Source: CAVQHY01 sp963712465 (GTDB lineage Bacteria > Actinomycetota > Thermoleophilia > Gaiellales > Gaiellaceae). From it: a DNA stretch of 64,000 nt. The notes under the pieces were generated by a model that was not told the origin of the DNA, did no database searches, and worked only from the letters and a program-made list of their open reading frames with translations. Positions within the stretch are counted from its first letter, which is position 1; every line of letters starts with the position of its first letter. Location: NCBI GenBank assembly GCA_963712465.1, contig CAVQHY010000006.1, positions 1 through 64,000 of the forward strand. Reading direction: 5' to 3'. This document shows, piece after piece, positions 1 to 8,048 of the stretch. Both the position numbers and the translations under genes were made by a program.

Positions 1-201
1 CCCGACCTTGGCCTCGCGGGTGTGCCGTTTGACGTAGACAACTCGCCCGAGCGCGATCAGGTAGCGGCCGTCCTCGGTCTCGAGCCCGTAGACCGGCTCG
101 CGCCCTTCCTTCAGCGCCGCTTCGAGCCCGTCCGCCTCGGTGGCCTGGACGTTCTCCCGCTGGACCTGTCCGCCCTCGAACCCGATCTCGAGCCGGATCA
201 T
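1..201 (-). CDS. Small hypothetical protein, C-terminus beyond window
   Basis: The frame opens with ATG at 201 and is still open at position 1, so only the first 67 residues are seen. The protein starts MIRLEIGFEGGQ, is acidic, and looks like short beta strands (YGLETEDGRYLIALGRVVYVKR). I see no catalytic motif, membrane segment or signal peptide. It starts 4 nt after the stop of the methylmalonyl-CoA epimerase gene and is probably co-transcribed with it. The pattern resembles small actinobacterial proteins of unknown function, but I cannot place it in a family. Confidence 0.6.
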   Translation of the reverse strand, partial: MIRLEIGFEGGQVQRENVQATEADGLEAALKEGREPVYGLETEDGRYLIALGRVVYVKRHTREAKVG

Positions 202-205
202 GCTC

Positions 206-631
206 TCACCCGTCAACCGTGATCACCTCCGCGAGGACGCCGTGCAGGGACTCCGGATGGACGAACGCAACCAGGTGGCCGCCGACGCCGCGCCGGGGCT
301 CGGCGTCGATGACCGTCGCTCCGGCGACGCCAAGCTCGCGCACCGCGGCGGCGACGTCGTCGACCTCGAGCGCGATGTGGTGCATGCCGGGCCCCCGCTT
401 CTCGAGGAATCGGCCCACGTGCGTGTCGGCCGCGAGCGGCGCGACGAGCTCCAGCCGTCCGTCGCCGATCCGGAGATAGGCCGCCTCGACGCCCTGATCC
501 TCGTTCGCCTCGCGCAGCTCGACCTCGGCGCCGAAGAGCCGGCGGTAGGTGTCGATCGCCTCGTCGAGATCCTCGACGGCGAAGGCGACGTGATGAAGCG
601 AGCGTACGTCCACGCCAGCGATCCTATCCAC
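206..631 (-). CDS. mce: Methylmalonyl-CoA epimerase
   Basis: Vicinal-oxygen-chelate (glyoxalase-fold) enzyme of 141 residues, the usual family length. It interconverts (R)- and (S)-methylmalonyl-CoA in propionate and odd-chain or branched-chain catabolism, in the cytoplasm. Two VOC half-repeats are visible: LHHVAFAVEDLDEA at residues 12-25 and HHIALEVDDVAAAV at 84-97. Likely divalent-metal ligands are His14, Gln46, His85 and Glu135, as in known epimerases. GTG start at 631; GTG at 613 is an alternative. A small hypothetical gene follows after 4 nt. The methylmalonyl-CoA mutase is not in this window. Confidence 0.9.
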   Translation of the reverse strand: MDRIAGVDVRSLHHVAFAVEDLDEAIDTYRRLFGAEVELREANEDQGVEAAYLRIGDGRLELVAPLAADTHVGRFLEKRGPGMHHIALEVDDVAAAVRELGVAGATVIDAEPRRGVGGHLVAFVHPESLHGVLAEVITVDG

Positions 632-704
632 CTGAGGCTGCGTGTCGTCCGCGACCGACTAGGGGTTAGGCGCTGAGCGTCGCGGTCACGGAGAGCCAAC
701 CGAC

Positions 705-2234
705 CTAGCCCGCGTCCACGCCCTCCTCGCGATGGAGCGGGACGACCCGGCCCACACGCTCGGACGAGCGCGACTCCGCCTCGATGCCGGCGAGCAGATC
801 GTCGAGCTCTGAACGGACGAGCGTCTCCTTCTCGAGCAGCGCATCCGCGAGCATGTCGAGCGGGCCGCGATGCTTCTGCAGCATCGCGATCGCCTCCTGG
901 TAGGCGACGTCGGTGAGGCGTGCCTGCTCGGAGTCGCGCAGGCGCTTGGTCTCCTCGGACAGCGCGTAGTTGTCGGCACGCATCGTGCGCGAGGACACCT
1001 CGTCGCCCATGCCGAACTCGAAGATCATCGAGCGGGCTAGGTCGGTGACGCGCTCGAGGTCGTTCGCCGCCCCGTTCGTCACCGCGCCGAACACGATCTG
1101 CTCGGCGGCACGACCACCGAGCAGCACCTTCATCAGGTCGAGCAGCTCCTCCTTCGTGTGCAGGTACCGGTCCTCCTGAGGCGTGTTGAGCGTGTAGCCG
1201 AGCGCCCGTCCGCGCGAGACGATCGTCACCTTCTGGACGGGCTGTGGATCGCCGACGAGGTGCGAGACGAGCGCGTGGCCGGACTCGTGATAGGCGAGGA
1301 TCCGCTTCTCCTTCTCGGTCACGACGCGCCGCTGCTGCAGGCCCGCGACGACCCGCTCGATCGCCTGGTCGAAATCGGCCTGCAGGATCCGCTGCCGCTG
1401 GGCCCGGCCCGCGAAGATCGCCGCCTCGTTGGCGATGTTCGCGAGGTCGGCGCCGGTCAGGCCGGCGGTGTGACGCGCGATCTGGTTCAGGTCGACGTCG
1501 TCGCCGAGCGGCTTGCCGCGCGTGTGGACGCCGAGGATCTCTTCCCGGCCGTGCAGGTCAGGTGGAGAGACGAGAATCTGCCGGTCGAACCGGCCTGGCC
1601 GGAGCAGCGCCGGATCGAGGTCCTCGAGGCGGTTCGACGCGCCGATGATCACGACTTGGTCGCGACCGCCGAAGCCGTCGAGCTCGACGAGGAGCTGGTT
1701 GAGCGTCTGGTCGTGCTCGCGGTTGAAGCTCGACCCCGAGCGGCGCATGCCGACCGCGTCGAGCTCGTCGATGAAGACGATCGCCGGCGCGTTCTTGCGC
1801 GCGGTGTCGAAGAGCTTGCGGATTCTGGCCGCACCCAGTCCGGCGAACATCTCGACGAACGCCGACGCGCTCTGCGAGTAGAAGTTCGCGCCCGACTCGT
1901 GCGCGACCGCCTTGGCGAGCAGGGTTTTGCCCGTGCCCGGGGGACCGTAGAGGAGGATCCCCTTGGGGACGCGCGCGCCGAGCTTGGCGAACCGGCGCGG
2001 ATCCTTGAGGAAGTCGACGACCTCGCGCAGCTCGTGGCCGGCCTCCTCGACACCGGCGACGTCCTGCCACTTCACGGAGGACTTCGATTCCGGCTCGACG
2101 AGGTTCGGCTTGACCCGCGGCATCATCCCCACCACGCGCCACATCAGCCAGACGAGGATTCCGAGGAAGACGACCGGGAACCAGATCAGGACGAACTCGG
2201 GAATCCCGTTCAGGAAGTTGACTAGCCCGTCCAC
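705..2234 (-). CDS. ftsH: FtsH-like ATP-dependent zinc metalloprotease, short form
   Basis: Membrane AAA+ protease of 509 residues; canonical FtsH is about 610-650. A single membrane segment lies at about 11-36, so the usual second segment and the extracytoplasmic domain are missing. The AAA domain has Walker A GPPGTGKT (97-104), Walker B IVFIDELDA (152-160) and the second region of homology around 209-218. The M41 protease domain has HESGH (316-320), with Asp392 in GAANDLERVT as the probable third zinc ligand. The pore motif is Phe130-Ala-Gly instead of the common Phe-Val-Gly. GTG start at 2234, just downstream of the DUF1385 gene. It probably degrades membrane or misfolded proteins; a full-length FtsH may exist elsewhere. 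Confidence 0.9.
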   Translation of the reverse strand: MDGLVNFLNGIPEFVLIWFPVVFLGILVWLMWRVVGMMPRVKPNLVEPESKSSVKWQDVAGVEEAGHELREVVDFLKDPRRFAKLGARVPKGILLYGPPGTGKTLLAKAVAHESGANFYSQSASAFVEMFAGLGAARIRKLFDTARKNAPAIVFIDELDAVGMRRSGSSFNREHDQTLNQLLVELDGFGGRDQVVIIGASNRLEDLDPALLRPGRFDRQILVSPPDLHGREEILGVHTRGKPLGDDVDLNQIARHTAGLTGADLANIANEAAIFAGRAQRQRILQADFDQAIERVVAGLQQRRVVTEKEKRILAYHESGHALVSHLVGDPQPVQKVTIVSRGRALGYTLNTPQEDRYLHTKEELLDLMKVLLGGRAAEQIVFGAVTNGAANDLERVTDLARSMIFEFGMGDEVSSRTMRADNYALSEETKRLRDSEQARLTDVAYQEAIAMLQKHRGPLDMLADALLEKETLVRSELDDLLAGIEAESRSSERVGRVVPLHREEGVDAG

Positions 2235-2267
2235 CTTGAACCCCTATCGGCCGGAGCCCCCGGCGCC

Positions 2268-3074
2268 TCAAGCCTCCTGTTCGAGCCGGAGGCATTCGGC
2301 AAGCGCGACCTCCGCGACCTCCAGCTCGGCAGGCGTCGGCTCGGCCGTGACGTAGCGGCGCTGGAGCTCGTGGCCGGGTTTCGCGAGCGCCTTCGCCACC
2401 GGGTGCTCGCGGTGTCTCAGCATCCAGCCGAAGACCTCGACCGAGGCGGCGGTCGCCCCGACCAGCGCCCCGAGGCGGGCGAGCGAGCGCACCTCCTGCG
2501 GCGCCCGCGAGGCGAGCGCCCCACCGATCGCGCTCGTGACGACCAGCGGCCCGACGATGTGCGTGCCGCAGCGCTCGTTCTCGCGCGGTCTCGGCTCGTC
2601 GTGGTCGTACGTCCCGATCGCGATGTGCTCGGCGCCGTGGTAGGCGGCGAGAGACGTCCCTCGCACGGCCAGGACTGCGGGCGCCAGCGAGAGCGCTGAG
2701 GCGAGCCCTTCACGCGTGAGCGCGCCCATCCGGGTACGCCGCAGGGAGCGCGCCACCATCGCCGCGCCGAGCATCGAGGCGATCACCTTCGGGCGCTCGA
2801 AAGGCAACCTGGCCTCGGGCAGGGCACGCCGCACGGCGGGCAGGAGGGCGAAGACCTCGGCGATCCGGGCCGGGCCACGCACGAGCGGGCTCTCGAGGTC
2901 GGCGGCGCGAAGCGGCTTCAGCCCGGATGCGACGCGAAGCTCGCCGTCCTCCGAGCGGACCGCGCACGCCCAGTGCCTCGGGCCGTGGACGAGGACGCCG
3001 TTCGCGAGCGCCATTCCCCCAAGGCGAACCTTCACCCCGCCCTCCCGAACCTTCTCCGACTCGGCGTGGCTCAC
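2268..3074 (-). CDS. DUF1385 (YqhQ-like) protein
   Basis: Protein of 268 residues with the DUF1385 signature: AAYHGAEH at 143-150 and NERCGTH at 166-172. The conserved His, Glu and Cys suggest a metal or catalytic site, but no function is established for the family. The stretch 172-195 is moderately hydrophobic. It starts with GTG in a GTGA overlap with the stop of the M20 peptidase-like gene, so the two are translationally coupled. It ends 33 nt before the FtsH-like gene, so peptidase, DUF1385 and protease probably share a transcript. Confidence 0.8.
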   Translation of the reverse strand: MSHAESEKVREGGVKVRLGGMALANGVLVHGPRHWACAVRSEDGELRVASGLKPLRAADLESPLVRGPARIAEVFALLPAVRRALPEARLPFERPKVIASMLGAAMVARSLRRTRMGALTREGLASALSLAPAVLAVRGTSLAAYHGAEHIAIGTYDHDEPRPRENERCGTHIVGPLVVTSAIGGALASRAPQEVRSLARLGALVGATAASVEVFGWMLRHREHPVAKALAKPGHELQRRYVTAEPTPAELEVAEVALAECLRLEQEA

Positions 3075-4372
3075 GTACCCAGTGTACGGGCGACGTGGAG
3101 CAGAAACCTGGTGCCCAGCTCGAGGTCGTCGACGGCGATGCGCTCGTCGGCCGAGTGCGTGAGCCGTGCAACAAGCTCGGTGTCCATCGACCGCATCGGG
3201 AAGAAGCCATAGGCGACGGTGCCGAACGCCTCGCGCAGGTAGTGGCTGTCGGTGAAGCCGGAGAGCATGACCGGCACGAGCTCGGCGCCGGGATCGATGT
3301 CTCCGACGAAGGACTCGATCGCCGACCAGAGCGGCGTGCCCGCCGCCGAGCGCGTGCCGCCGACACCCTCGAGCCAGACGAGGTCGTAGTCGCCCTCGCC
3401 GAGCGCCGCGCGCAGCACGGCCTCCGCCTCCGGCTGGGTCTGGCCCGGGAGCAGCCGGCAGTCGCAGACGATCTCGCAGACAGCCGGGATCACGTTGATC
3501 CGGTCGGACGCGCTGATTCCCGTCGGCGAGACGCTGAACGACAGCATCGGATCGAGCATCGAGGCGAGCCCGGGGTCGATCGCCCGAACCCGGTCGGTCG
3601 CGTCCTCGGGCGCTGGCACGTCACCGAGCAGAGCGGCGAGGAACGCCTCGGTTTCCGGCGGAAGGACGGGCTCCTGCTCGAGCCGCCCGAGCCGCTCGAC
3701 AAGGGGCGCCGCCTTGACGAGCGCATTGTCGGCGATCGCGGGCAGCGAGCCGTGGCCGCTGCGACCGCGCACCCGGAGGACGAACGGCGAGCTCATCTTC
3801 TCCGCGGTCGCGCACAGGTAGAGGACACGGGGCCCCACCACGATCCGGTCGCCGCCCCCTTCGTTGACGCAGAAGTCGGTGCGGATCGCCTCGGGATGCT
3901 CCTCGCAGAGCCACGAGAAGCCGTAGTTGTTCCCCACCTCCTCGTCGGCGACGGCGGCGTAGACGAGATCTCCCGCCGGTCGGAAACCCTCCCGTGCGAG
4001 CGTCGCGATCGCGACGGCGGCCGCGACCGTGTGCCCCTTCATATCGAGCGCGCCGCGACCCCAGACCTCCCCGTCGCGCAGCTCGCCCGACCAGGGGTCG
4101 CTCGACCATTCCGCAGGATCGGCGATCACGGTGTCCGTATGCCCGGTGAGGAGCAGCGACGGGCCGTCTCCGCCCGGCAGCCGCGCGACGAGGTTGGCCC
4201 GATGCGGCTCGCGGGCGTAGAGCTCGCAGCGCAACCCCGCAGCTTCGAGGTAGTCGCGCAGGAGCTCGGCCGCGACCGTCTCGTTCCCGGGCGGGTTGAC
4301 GGTGTTGATCCGGAGCAGACGCTGTAGGACGTCCGTGGCCTCGGCCCGGACATCGACAGTCGCCGACGGCAC
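3071..4372 (-). CDS. M20-family metallopeptidase or amidohydrolase
   Basis: Zinc-dependent hydrolase of 433 residues in the ArgE/DapE/carboxypeptidase G2 family. Metal-site motifs are GHTDTV (77-82; His78, Asp80), GALDMKG (107-113; Asp110) and DEEVG (143-147; the Glu pair is catalytic plus ligand). A dimerisation domain lies around 190-300, and FTDSHY near the C-terminus fits a late ligand region. The GTG start shares one base with the stop of the upstream methyltransferase remnant (TAGTG). Substrate cannot be read from sequence; an acylated amino acid or small peptide is likely. No arginine or lysine biosynthesis genes are adjacent. Confidence 0.85.
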   Translation of the reverse strand: MPSATVDVRAEATDVLQRLLRINTVNPPGNETVAAELLRDYLEAAGLRCELYAREPHRANLVARLPGGDGPSLLLTGHTDTVIADPAEWSSDPWSGELRDGEVWGRGALDMKGHTVAAAVAIATLAREGFRPAGDLVYAAVADEEVGNNYGFSWLCEEHPEAIRTDFCVNEGGGDRIVVGPRVLYLCATAEKMSSPFVLRVRGRSGHGSLPAIADNALVKAAPLVERLGRLEQEPVLPPETEAFLAALLGDVPAPEDATDRVRAIDPGLASMLDPMLSFSVSPTGISASDRINVIPAVCEIVCDCRLLPGQTQPEAEAVLRAALGEGDYDLVWLEGVGGTRSAAGTPLWSAIESFVGDIDPGAELVPVMLSGFTDSHYLREAFGTVAYGFFPMRSMDTELVARLTHSADERIAVDDLELGTRFLLHVARTLGT

Positions 4373-5162
4373 TAGCGACGGACTCCGCGGATGAGCAGGT
4401 ACGTCATCGGCCGCCGGACGCCGCCGTCCGCGAGGTGCTCCGAGAACGAGTCGAGCATCACGCGCCTGAGCTCCTCCTGGCGGTCCGGGTCGAGCGATGC
4501 GTGCAGCGTCTTGATCGGCCCGAAGGCGACGACGAACTCCTCCCAGGCCGCCTCGGCAGACTCCGCCTCGAAGACGGAGACGTGCTCCTCGAACTGGAGC
4601 TCGAAGGAATCGCCGAGAAGCTCTTCCGCGTGCTCCTCCGTTCCCCACGCGAGCGGGTTGCCGGCCCCCTCCGGGGGCGGGGGCTGGAAGGCCGCAAGCA
4701 ATCGGGACATCGCGCCGACAGATCCGTCCGGTCGCCAGGCAGTGAGGCCGAGCAGGCCGGCCGGCAGACGCGAGCGAGCTCGCGCGCTACGGCCGCGTGG
4801 TCGGGCGCGAAGATCGCGCCGACCGACGACGCGACGACGTCGAAGCTCGCATCCTCGTACGGGAGGCTCTCGGCGTCGCCCACCTCGAAGCGCACCTCGA
4901 GGCCGTCTTCGGCCGCCAGACGCTTGGCCGTCTCGATCAACGCTGGCGAGAGGTCGCTCCCGACGACGTCCGCGCCGCGGCGCGCCATCCTGACCGCGAC
5001 GGCTCCGGTGCCCGTGCCGATGTCGAGCGCCCGCTCCCCCGGGCCGGGTGCGAGCGTCTCCACGAGGGTGTCGTGCATGTCGGCAATCGTCTCGGCGATC
5101 TGCTCGAACGGCCCCGCGCCCCACATCGCCGCGTGCCTTTGCTTCAGCTCCTCGAACGGCAT
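4372..5162 (-). pseudogene. Class I SAM-dependent methyltransferase, broken by one frameshift
   Basis: The first part (from ATG 5162, with GGAGG 4 nt upstream) encodes a normal methyltransferase start: SAM motif I ALDIGTGTGAVAV and the acidic VGDAESLPY region. It runs to the LARVCRPA stretch, where family members continue G-G-x-L-G-L. That continuation (LLGLTAWRPDGSVG) is present in another frame and runs to the stop at 4372. The two frames are offset by one missing base in the GC palindrome around 4755-4764. Repairing it gives about 263 residues, a normal length for a ubiE-like or phosphoethanolamine-methyltransferase-like enzyme. It may be a real pseudogene or a one-base sequence error. Confidence 0.75.
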
Positions 5163-5200
5163 GCATCCTCCATCGATCGACGCCAGAGCATACTTCGGGC
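5163..5200. promoter_or_regulatory. Divergent promoter region between methyltransferase and rarA
   Basis: A 38-bp spacer separates two divergent starts. AGCATACT near 5187-5194 can be read as a -10 in both directions: TATGCT towards the methyltransferase, whose SD GGAGG lies just before its ATG, and TACT-type towards the rarA GTG. No convincing -35 is visible. This is motif reading only. Confidence 0.4.
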
Positions 5201-6457
5201 GTGAGCGACCTCTTCTCGGAGGCAGCCGGGCAGAAGCTCGCCGACGCCGCGCCGTTGGCCGTCCGCCTGCGACCGCGCGCGCTCGAGGAGCTCGTCGGTC
5301 AGGCCCAGGTCGCTGGCCCAGGCTCCGCCCTCGGGCTCGCGATCGCCGAGGATCGTGTCCGCTCGTCGATCTTCTACGGGCCGCCGGGAAGTGGCAAGAC
5401 CACGCTGGCGCGAATCGTCGCCGCCACGACCGGGGCGGCGTTCGAGGAGTACTCCGCCGTCTCCGCCTCGGTGGCCGACGTCCGGGCGGTGATCCAGCGT
5501 GCCCGCGACCGCCTCGGCGCGAACGGGCAGCGGACGATCCTCTTCCTCGACGAGATCCACCGCTTCAACAAGGCGCAGCAAGACGCGCTCCTGCCCGCCG
5601 TCGAGGACGGGCTCGTCACGCTGATCGGCGCGACGACGGAGAACCCGTACTTCGAGGTCAACTCGGCCCTGCTCTCGCGCGCGCAGATCTACGAGCTCGA
5701 GCCTCTCTCGGAGGACGACCTCGCCGTGATCGTGCGACGCGGAGCCGACGAGCTGGGGGCGGAGGTGTCCGACGACCTCGTCGCGGTGATCGCGCGACGC
5801 GCCGGCGGCGACGGACGCTCGGCGCTCAACATCCTCGAACTGGCAGTGCAGACCGCCCGCGCCGAAGGCGAGCAGGTCGCGGAGCGCCACGTGGACGACG
5901 CCGCGCGCAAGCGTCCCCTCGTCTACGACCGGGCCGGCGACGCGCACTACGACTTCACCTCGGCGTTCATCAAGTCGATGCGGGGCTCCGACCCGGACGC
6001 GACCCTCTACTACCTCGCCGCGATGCTCGAGGCGGGGGAGGATCCGCGCTTCATCGCCCGGCGCATGGTCATTCTCGCCTCGGAGGACGTCGGCAACGCC
6101 GACCCCCGCGCGCTGCTGGTCGCGGTCGCCGCCGCCCAGGCGCTCGAGCACGTGGGCCTTCCTGAGGCGCGGCTGAACCTCGCCCAGGCCGCGATCTACC
6201 TCGCCCGGGCTCCGAAGTCGAACGCAGTCATCGCCGCACTCGGCGAGGCGACGAAAGACGTGCGCGAGCACGGCGCCGTACGCCCGCCGAAGAGCCTGCG
6301 CGACGCGCACTACCGCGGCGCGCGCTCGCTAGGCCACGGCGAGGGCTATATCTACCCACACGACGATCCACGGGGCTTCGACGTCGACCACCTTCCCGAG
6401 GAGCTCGCGGGCCGCACCTACTACCGGCCGTCCGGAAACGGTGAGGAGTCGGGCTGA
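5201..6457 (+). CDS. rarA: Replication-associated recombination protein A (RarA/MgsA), AAA+ ATPase
   Basis: AAA+ clamp-loader-like ATPase of 418 residues, normal for RarA, acting at stalled forks and gaps. Walker A GPPGSGKT lies at 60-67, Walker B LFLDEIH at 114-120, and the sensor/arginine-finger region GATTENPYFEVNSALLSR at 143-160. The C-terminal helical tetramerisation part contains FIKSMRGSDPDA and ends with the typical KSLRDAHY...GYIYPHD region. GTG 5201 is chosen because conserved homology starts within about 20 residues; longer in-frame reading would overlap the divergent gene. It is monocistronic and converges on arginase. Confidence 0.93.
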   Translation: MSDLFSEAAGQKLADAAPLAVRLRPRALEELVGQAQVAGPGSALGLAIAEDRVRSSIFYGPPGSGKTTLARIVAATTGAAFEEYSAVSASVADVRAVIQRARDRLGANGQRTILFLDEIHRFNKAQQDALLPAVEDGLVTLIGATTENPYFEVNSALLSRAQIYELEPLSEDDLAVIVRRGADELGAEVSDDLVAVIARRAGGDGRSALNILELAVQTARAEGEQVAERHVDDAARKRPLVYDRAGDAHYDFTSAFIKSMRGSDPDATLYYLAAMLEAGEDPRFIARRMVILASEDVGNADPRALLVAVAAAQALEHVGLPEARLNLAQAAIYLARAPKSNAVIAALGEATKDVREHGAVRPPKSLRDAHYRGARSLGHGEGYIYPHDDPRGFDVDHLPEELAGRTYYRPSGNGEESG

Positions 6458-6851
6458 CGCTGGGCGAAGCTGCCGGATGCAAGTCGTCCGCGCTACGACG
6501 ACACGCGCCGGGAGAGCGATCGAGATCCGGCCGCCGCGACGCGCATCCCCGGGCACAGGAGGAGGTGTGCCGCCGCCGCAACGGGGTGCAGCCCCGAGGG
6601 GACCGCAATGGCAAACGGGGCGTGACCTGCCGCCGCTCCCCACGACGCGGGGATCGCAGCGAGACCTGGGGTGGTGGAGCGCTCGCGACGAGGATGCCCG
6701 TCGCGGCGAGTTCCGGAAGAGATCGCTCTCATGGCGCACACGATCGCGCCTGAGGGCGACGCGGGTCGGGGCGTCAGCCCGCGTGTTGTGCTCGTGCCTC
6801 TACGAGACTTCCGGTGGGGTAACCCGCACCCCGGACGACCCCGGCATCGTC
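6458..6851. other. 394-bp convergent spacer rich in hairpins, no gene recognised
   Basis: This lies between the 3' ends of rarA and arginase. The short open frames here have no family resemblance. Several inverted repeats are visible: GGCACA/TGTGCC (6552-6571, loop GGAGGAGG), CGGGG/CCCCG (6582-6596), CGCGACG/CGTCGCG (6684-6705), GCGGG/CCCGC (6761-6782) and CTCGT/ACGAG (6791-6806). I could not match RNase P RNA, tmRNA, SRP RNA or a known riboswitch. It may hold terminators for both genes or an unrecognised structured RNA. Confidence 0.4.
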
Positions 6852-7751
6852 CTACAGGATCCGGGCGCCGAAGGCGCTCGCCGCAAGCTCGACGGCGAGA
6901 GCACCGGTCTCGTTCTCGCGGTCGAGGATCGGGTTCACCTCGACGAGCTCGAGCGCATCCATGAGGCCCGACTCGGCGACCAGTTCCAGCGCCAGGTGCG
7001 CCTCACGGTACGAGAGGCCGCCGCGCACGGGCGTCCCCACCCCGGGCGCGACCTCGGGGTCGACGACGTCCATGTCGAACGACACGTGCACGAACGGCGC
7101 GCCCCGCGCGCGCTCGAGTGCCTCACGAACACACTCCTCGACGCCCCGGCGATCGACCTCGGTCATCGTGAAGACGGCGGCGCCGAGCCGTCGCAGGAGC
7201 TCCTTCTCGCCCTGGTCGAGCGAGCGAACCCCGAGCAACGAGAGCCTCGACGCATCGGCCATCGGTATCGGCCAGGCGTCACTCTCGAACGCCGGTCCAC
7301 CGAGCCCCAGCGCCGCCGCGAGCGGCATGCCGTGCACGTTGCCGCTGGGAGAGGTGTCGGGCGTGTTCAGATCGCCGTGCGCGTCGAACCAGAGCACCGC
7401 CCCCGCGCCCCGAGCCGACGCGAGACCTCCGAGAGTCCCGAGCGCGACCGAGTGGTCGCCGCCGAGCACGAGCGGCGTGCGGCCCGCCTGTACGGCGCCG
7501 GCCACACGGTGCGCGATCCGCTCGCAGGCCTCCTTGATCTGCGGCAGGAACCGCGCTTGCGGATCGCCTTCGTCCGCGGCCTCGGGGATCTCCGTCTCGA
7601 CGTTCCCCCAGTCGACGCAGTCGATTCCGAGCAGGCCCAGCCGAGCCTCGAGCCCCGCGTAGCGGATCGCCGACGGCCCCATGTCGACACCGCGCCGTCC
7701 GGCCCCGAGATCGAGCGCTGCCCCGATGATCGCCACTCTGCGCTCCCCCAC
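6852..7751 (-). CDS. rocF: Arginase (ureohydrolase family)
   Basis: Binuclear-manganese enzyme of 299 residues that hydrolyses arginine to ornithine and urea. Metal ligands are visible in GGDHS (97-101, His100), DAHGDLN (123-129; Asp123, His125, Asp127) and SFDMDVVDP (224-232; Asp226, Asp228). The segment 130-142 (NTPDTSPSGNVHG) is the arginase-type substrate loop, which favours arginase over agmatinase. GTG start at 7751; a -10-like TATTCT ends about 10 nt upstream, so the mRNA may be leaderless. It stands alone, back to back with tRNA-Phe. Confidence 0.9.
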   Translation of the reverse strand: MGERRVAIIGAALDLGAGRRGVDMGPSAIRYAGLEARLGLLGIDCVDWGNVETEIPEAADEGDPQARFLPQIKEACERIAHRVAGAVQAGRTPLVLGGDHSVALGTLGGLASARGAGAVLWFDAHGDLNTPDTSPSGNVHGMPLAAALGLGGPAFESDAWPIPMADASRLSLLGVRSLDQGEKELLRRLGAAVFTMTEVDRRGVEECVREALERARGAPFVHVSFDMDVVDPEVAPGVGTPVRGGLSYREAHLALELVAESGLMDALELVEVNPILDRENETGALAVELAASAFGARIL

Positions 7752-7761
7752 GGCCCGCGGA

Positions 7762-7767
7762 AGAATA
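7762..7767 (-). promoter_or_regulatory. -10-like element for arginase
   Basis: TATTCT on the minus strand lies about 10 nt before the GTG of the arginase gene, where a transcript would start at or next to the start codon. No clear -35 is seen. Confidence 0.35.
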
Positions 7768-7785
7768 CGGGTTGGGGCTACGGGC

Positions 7786-7791
7786 TACACT
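7786..7791 (+). promoter_or_regulatory. -10 element for tRNA-Phe
   Basis: TACACT lies 10 nt upstream of the first base of the mature tRNA. The same hexamer precedes gyrB and the M28-like gene. No clear -35 is seen. Confidence 0.45.
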
Positions 7792-7801
7792 GCGCGCGTT
7801 C

Positions 7802-7874
7802 GGCGAGGTAGCTCAGTTGGTAGAGCACACGGCTGAAAACCGTGGTGTCGCCGGTTCGATTCCGGCCCTCGCCA
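7802..7874 (+). tRNA. tRNA-Phe (anticodon GAA)
   Basis: A full cloverleaf can be drawn. The acceptor stem is GGCGAGG/CCTCGCC, the D-arm contains GCTC...GAGC, and the anticodon stem CACGG/CCGTG encloses loop CTGAAAA with anticodon GAA at 7835-7837. The T-arm is CCGG-TTCGATT-CCGG, with discriminator A at 7874. CCA is not encoded (ACTT follows). I saw no second copy of its 3' end nearby that would mark an integration site. Confidence 0.97.
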
Positions 7875-8048
7875 CTTCTCTCGCGCGACGCGGCATGCGG
7901 CCCGACGTAGGACGTGATCGCAGCCGGCGCTCACGATCCACCACGTCGTGTAAAGATCGGGCATCCCGCGATGGGCGGCCAGCCTCTCACACAAGCCACC
8001 CCAAGGGTTGGCCGGTCTTCCCGACACTTGTTGGGGCTCTGAATTCTG

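Noticed and set aside
1158..2225. Long plus-strand reading frame opposite the FtsH-like gene
   Set aside because: Antisense shadow of a well-conserved gene; such frames are common at about 70% GC and show no domain.
6493..6741. 82-codon minus-strand reading frame in the convergent spacer
   Set aside because: Composition looks like random high-GC sequence, with no Shine-Dalgarno or family resemblance.
6458..6851. RNase P RNA, tmRNA or a cyclic-di-nucleotide riboswitch in the spacer
   Set aside because: The diagnostic conserved cores of these RNAs are not present on either strand, and the convergent position does not suit a cis riboswitch.
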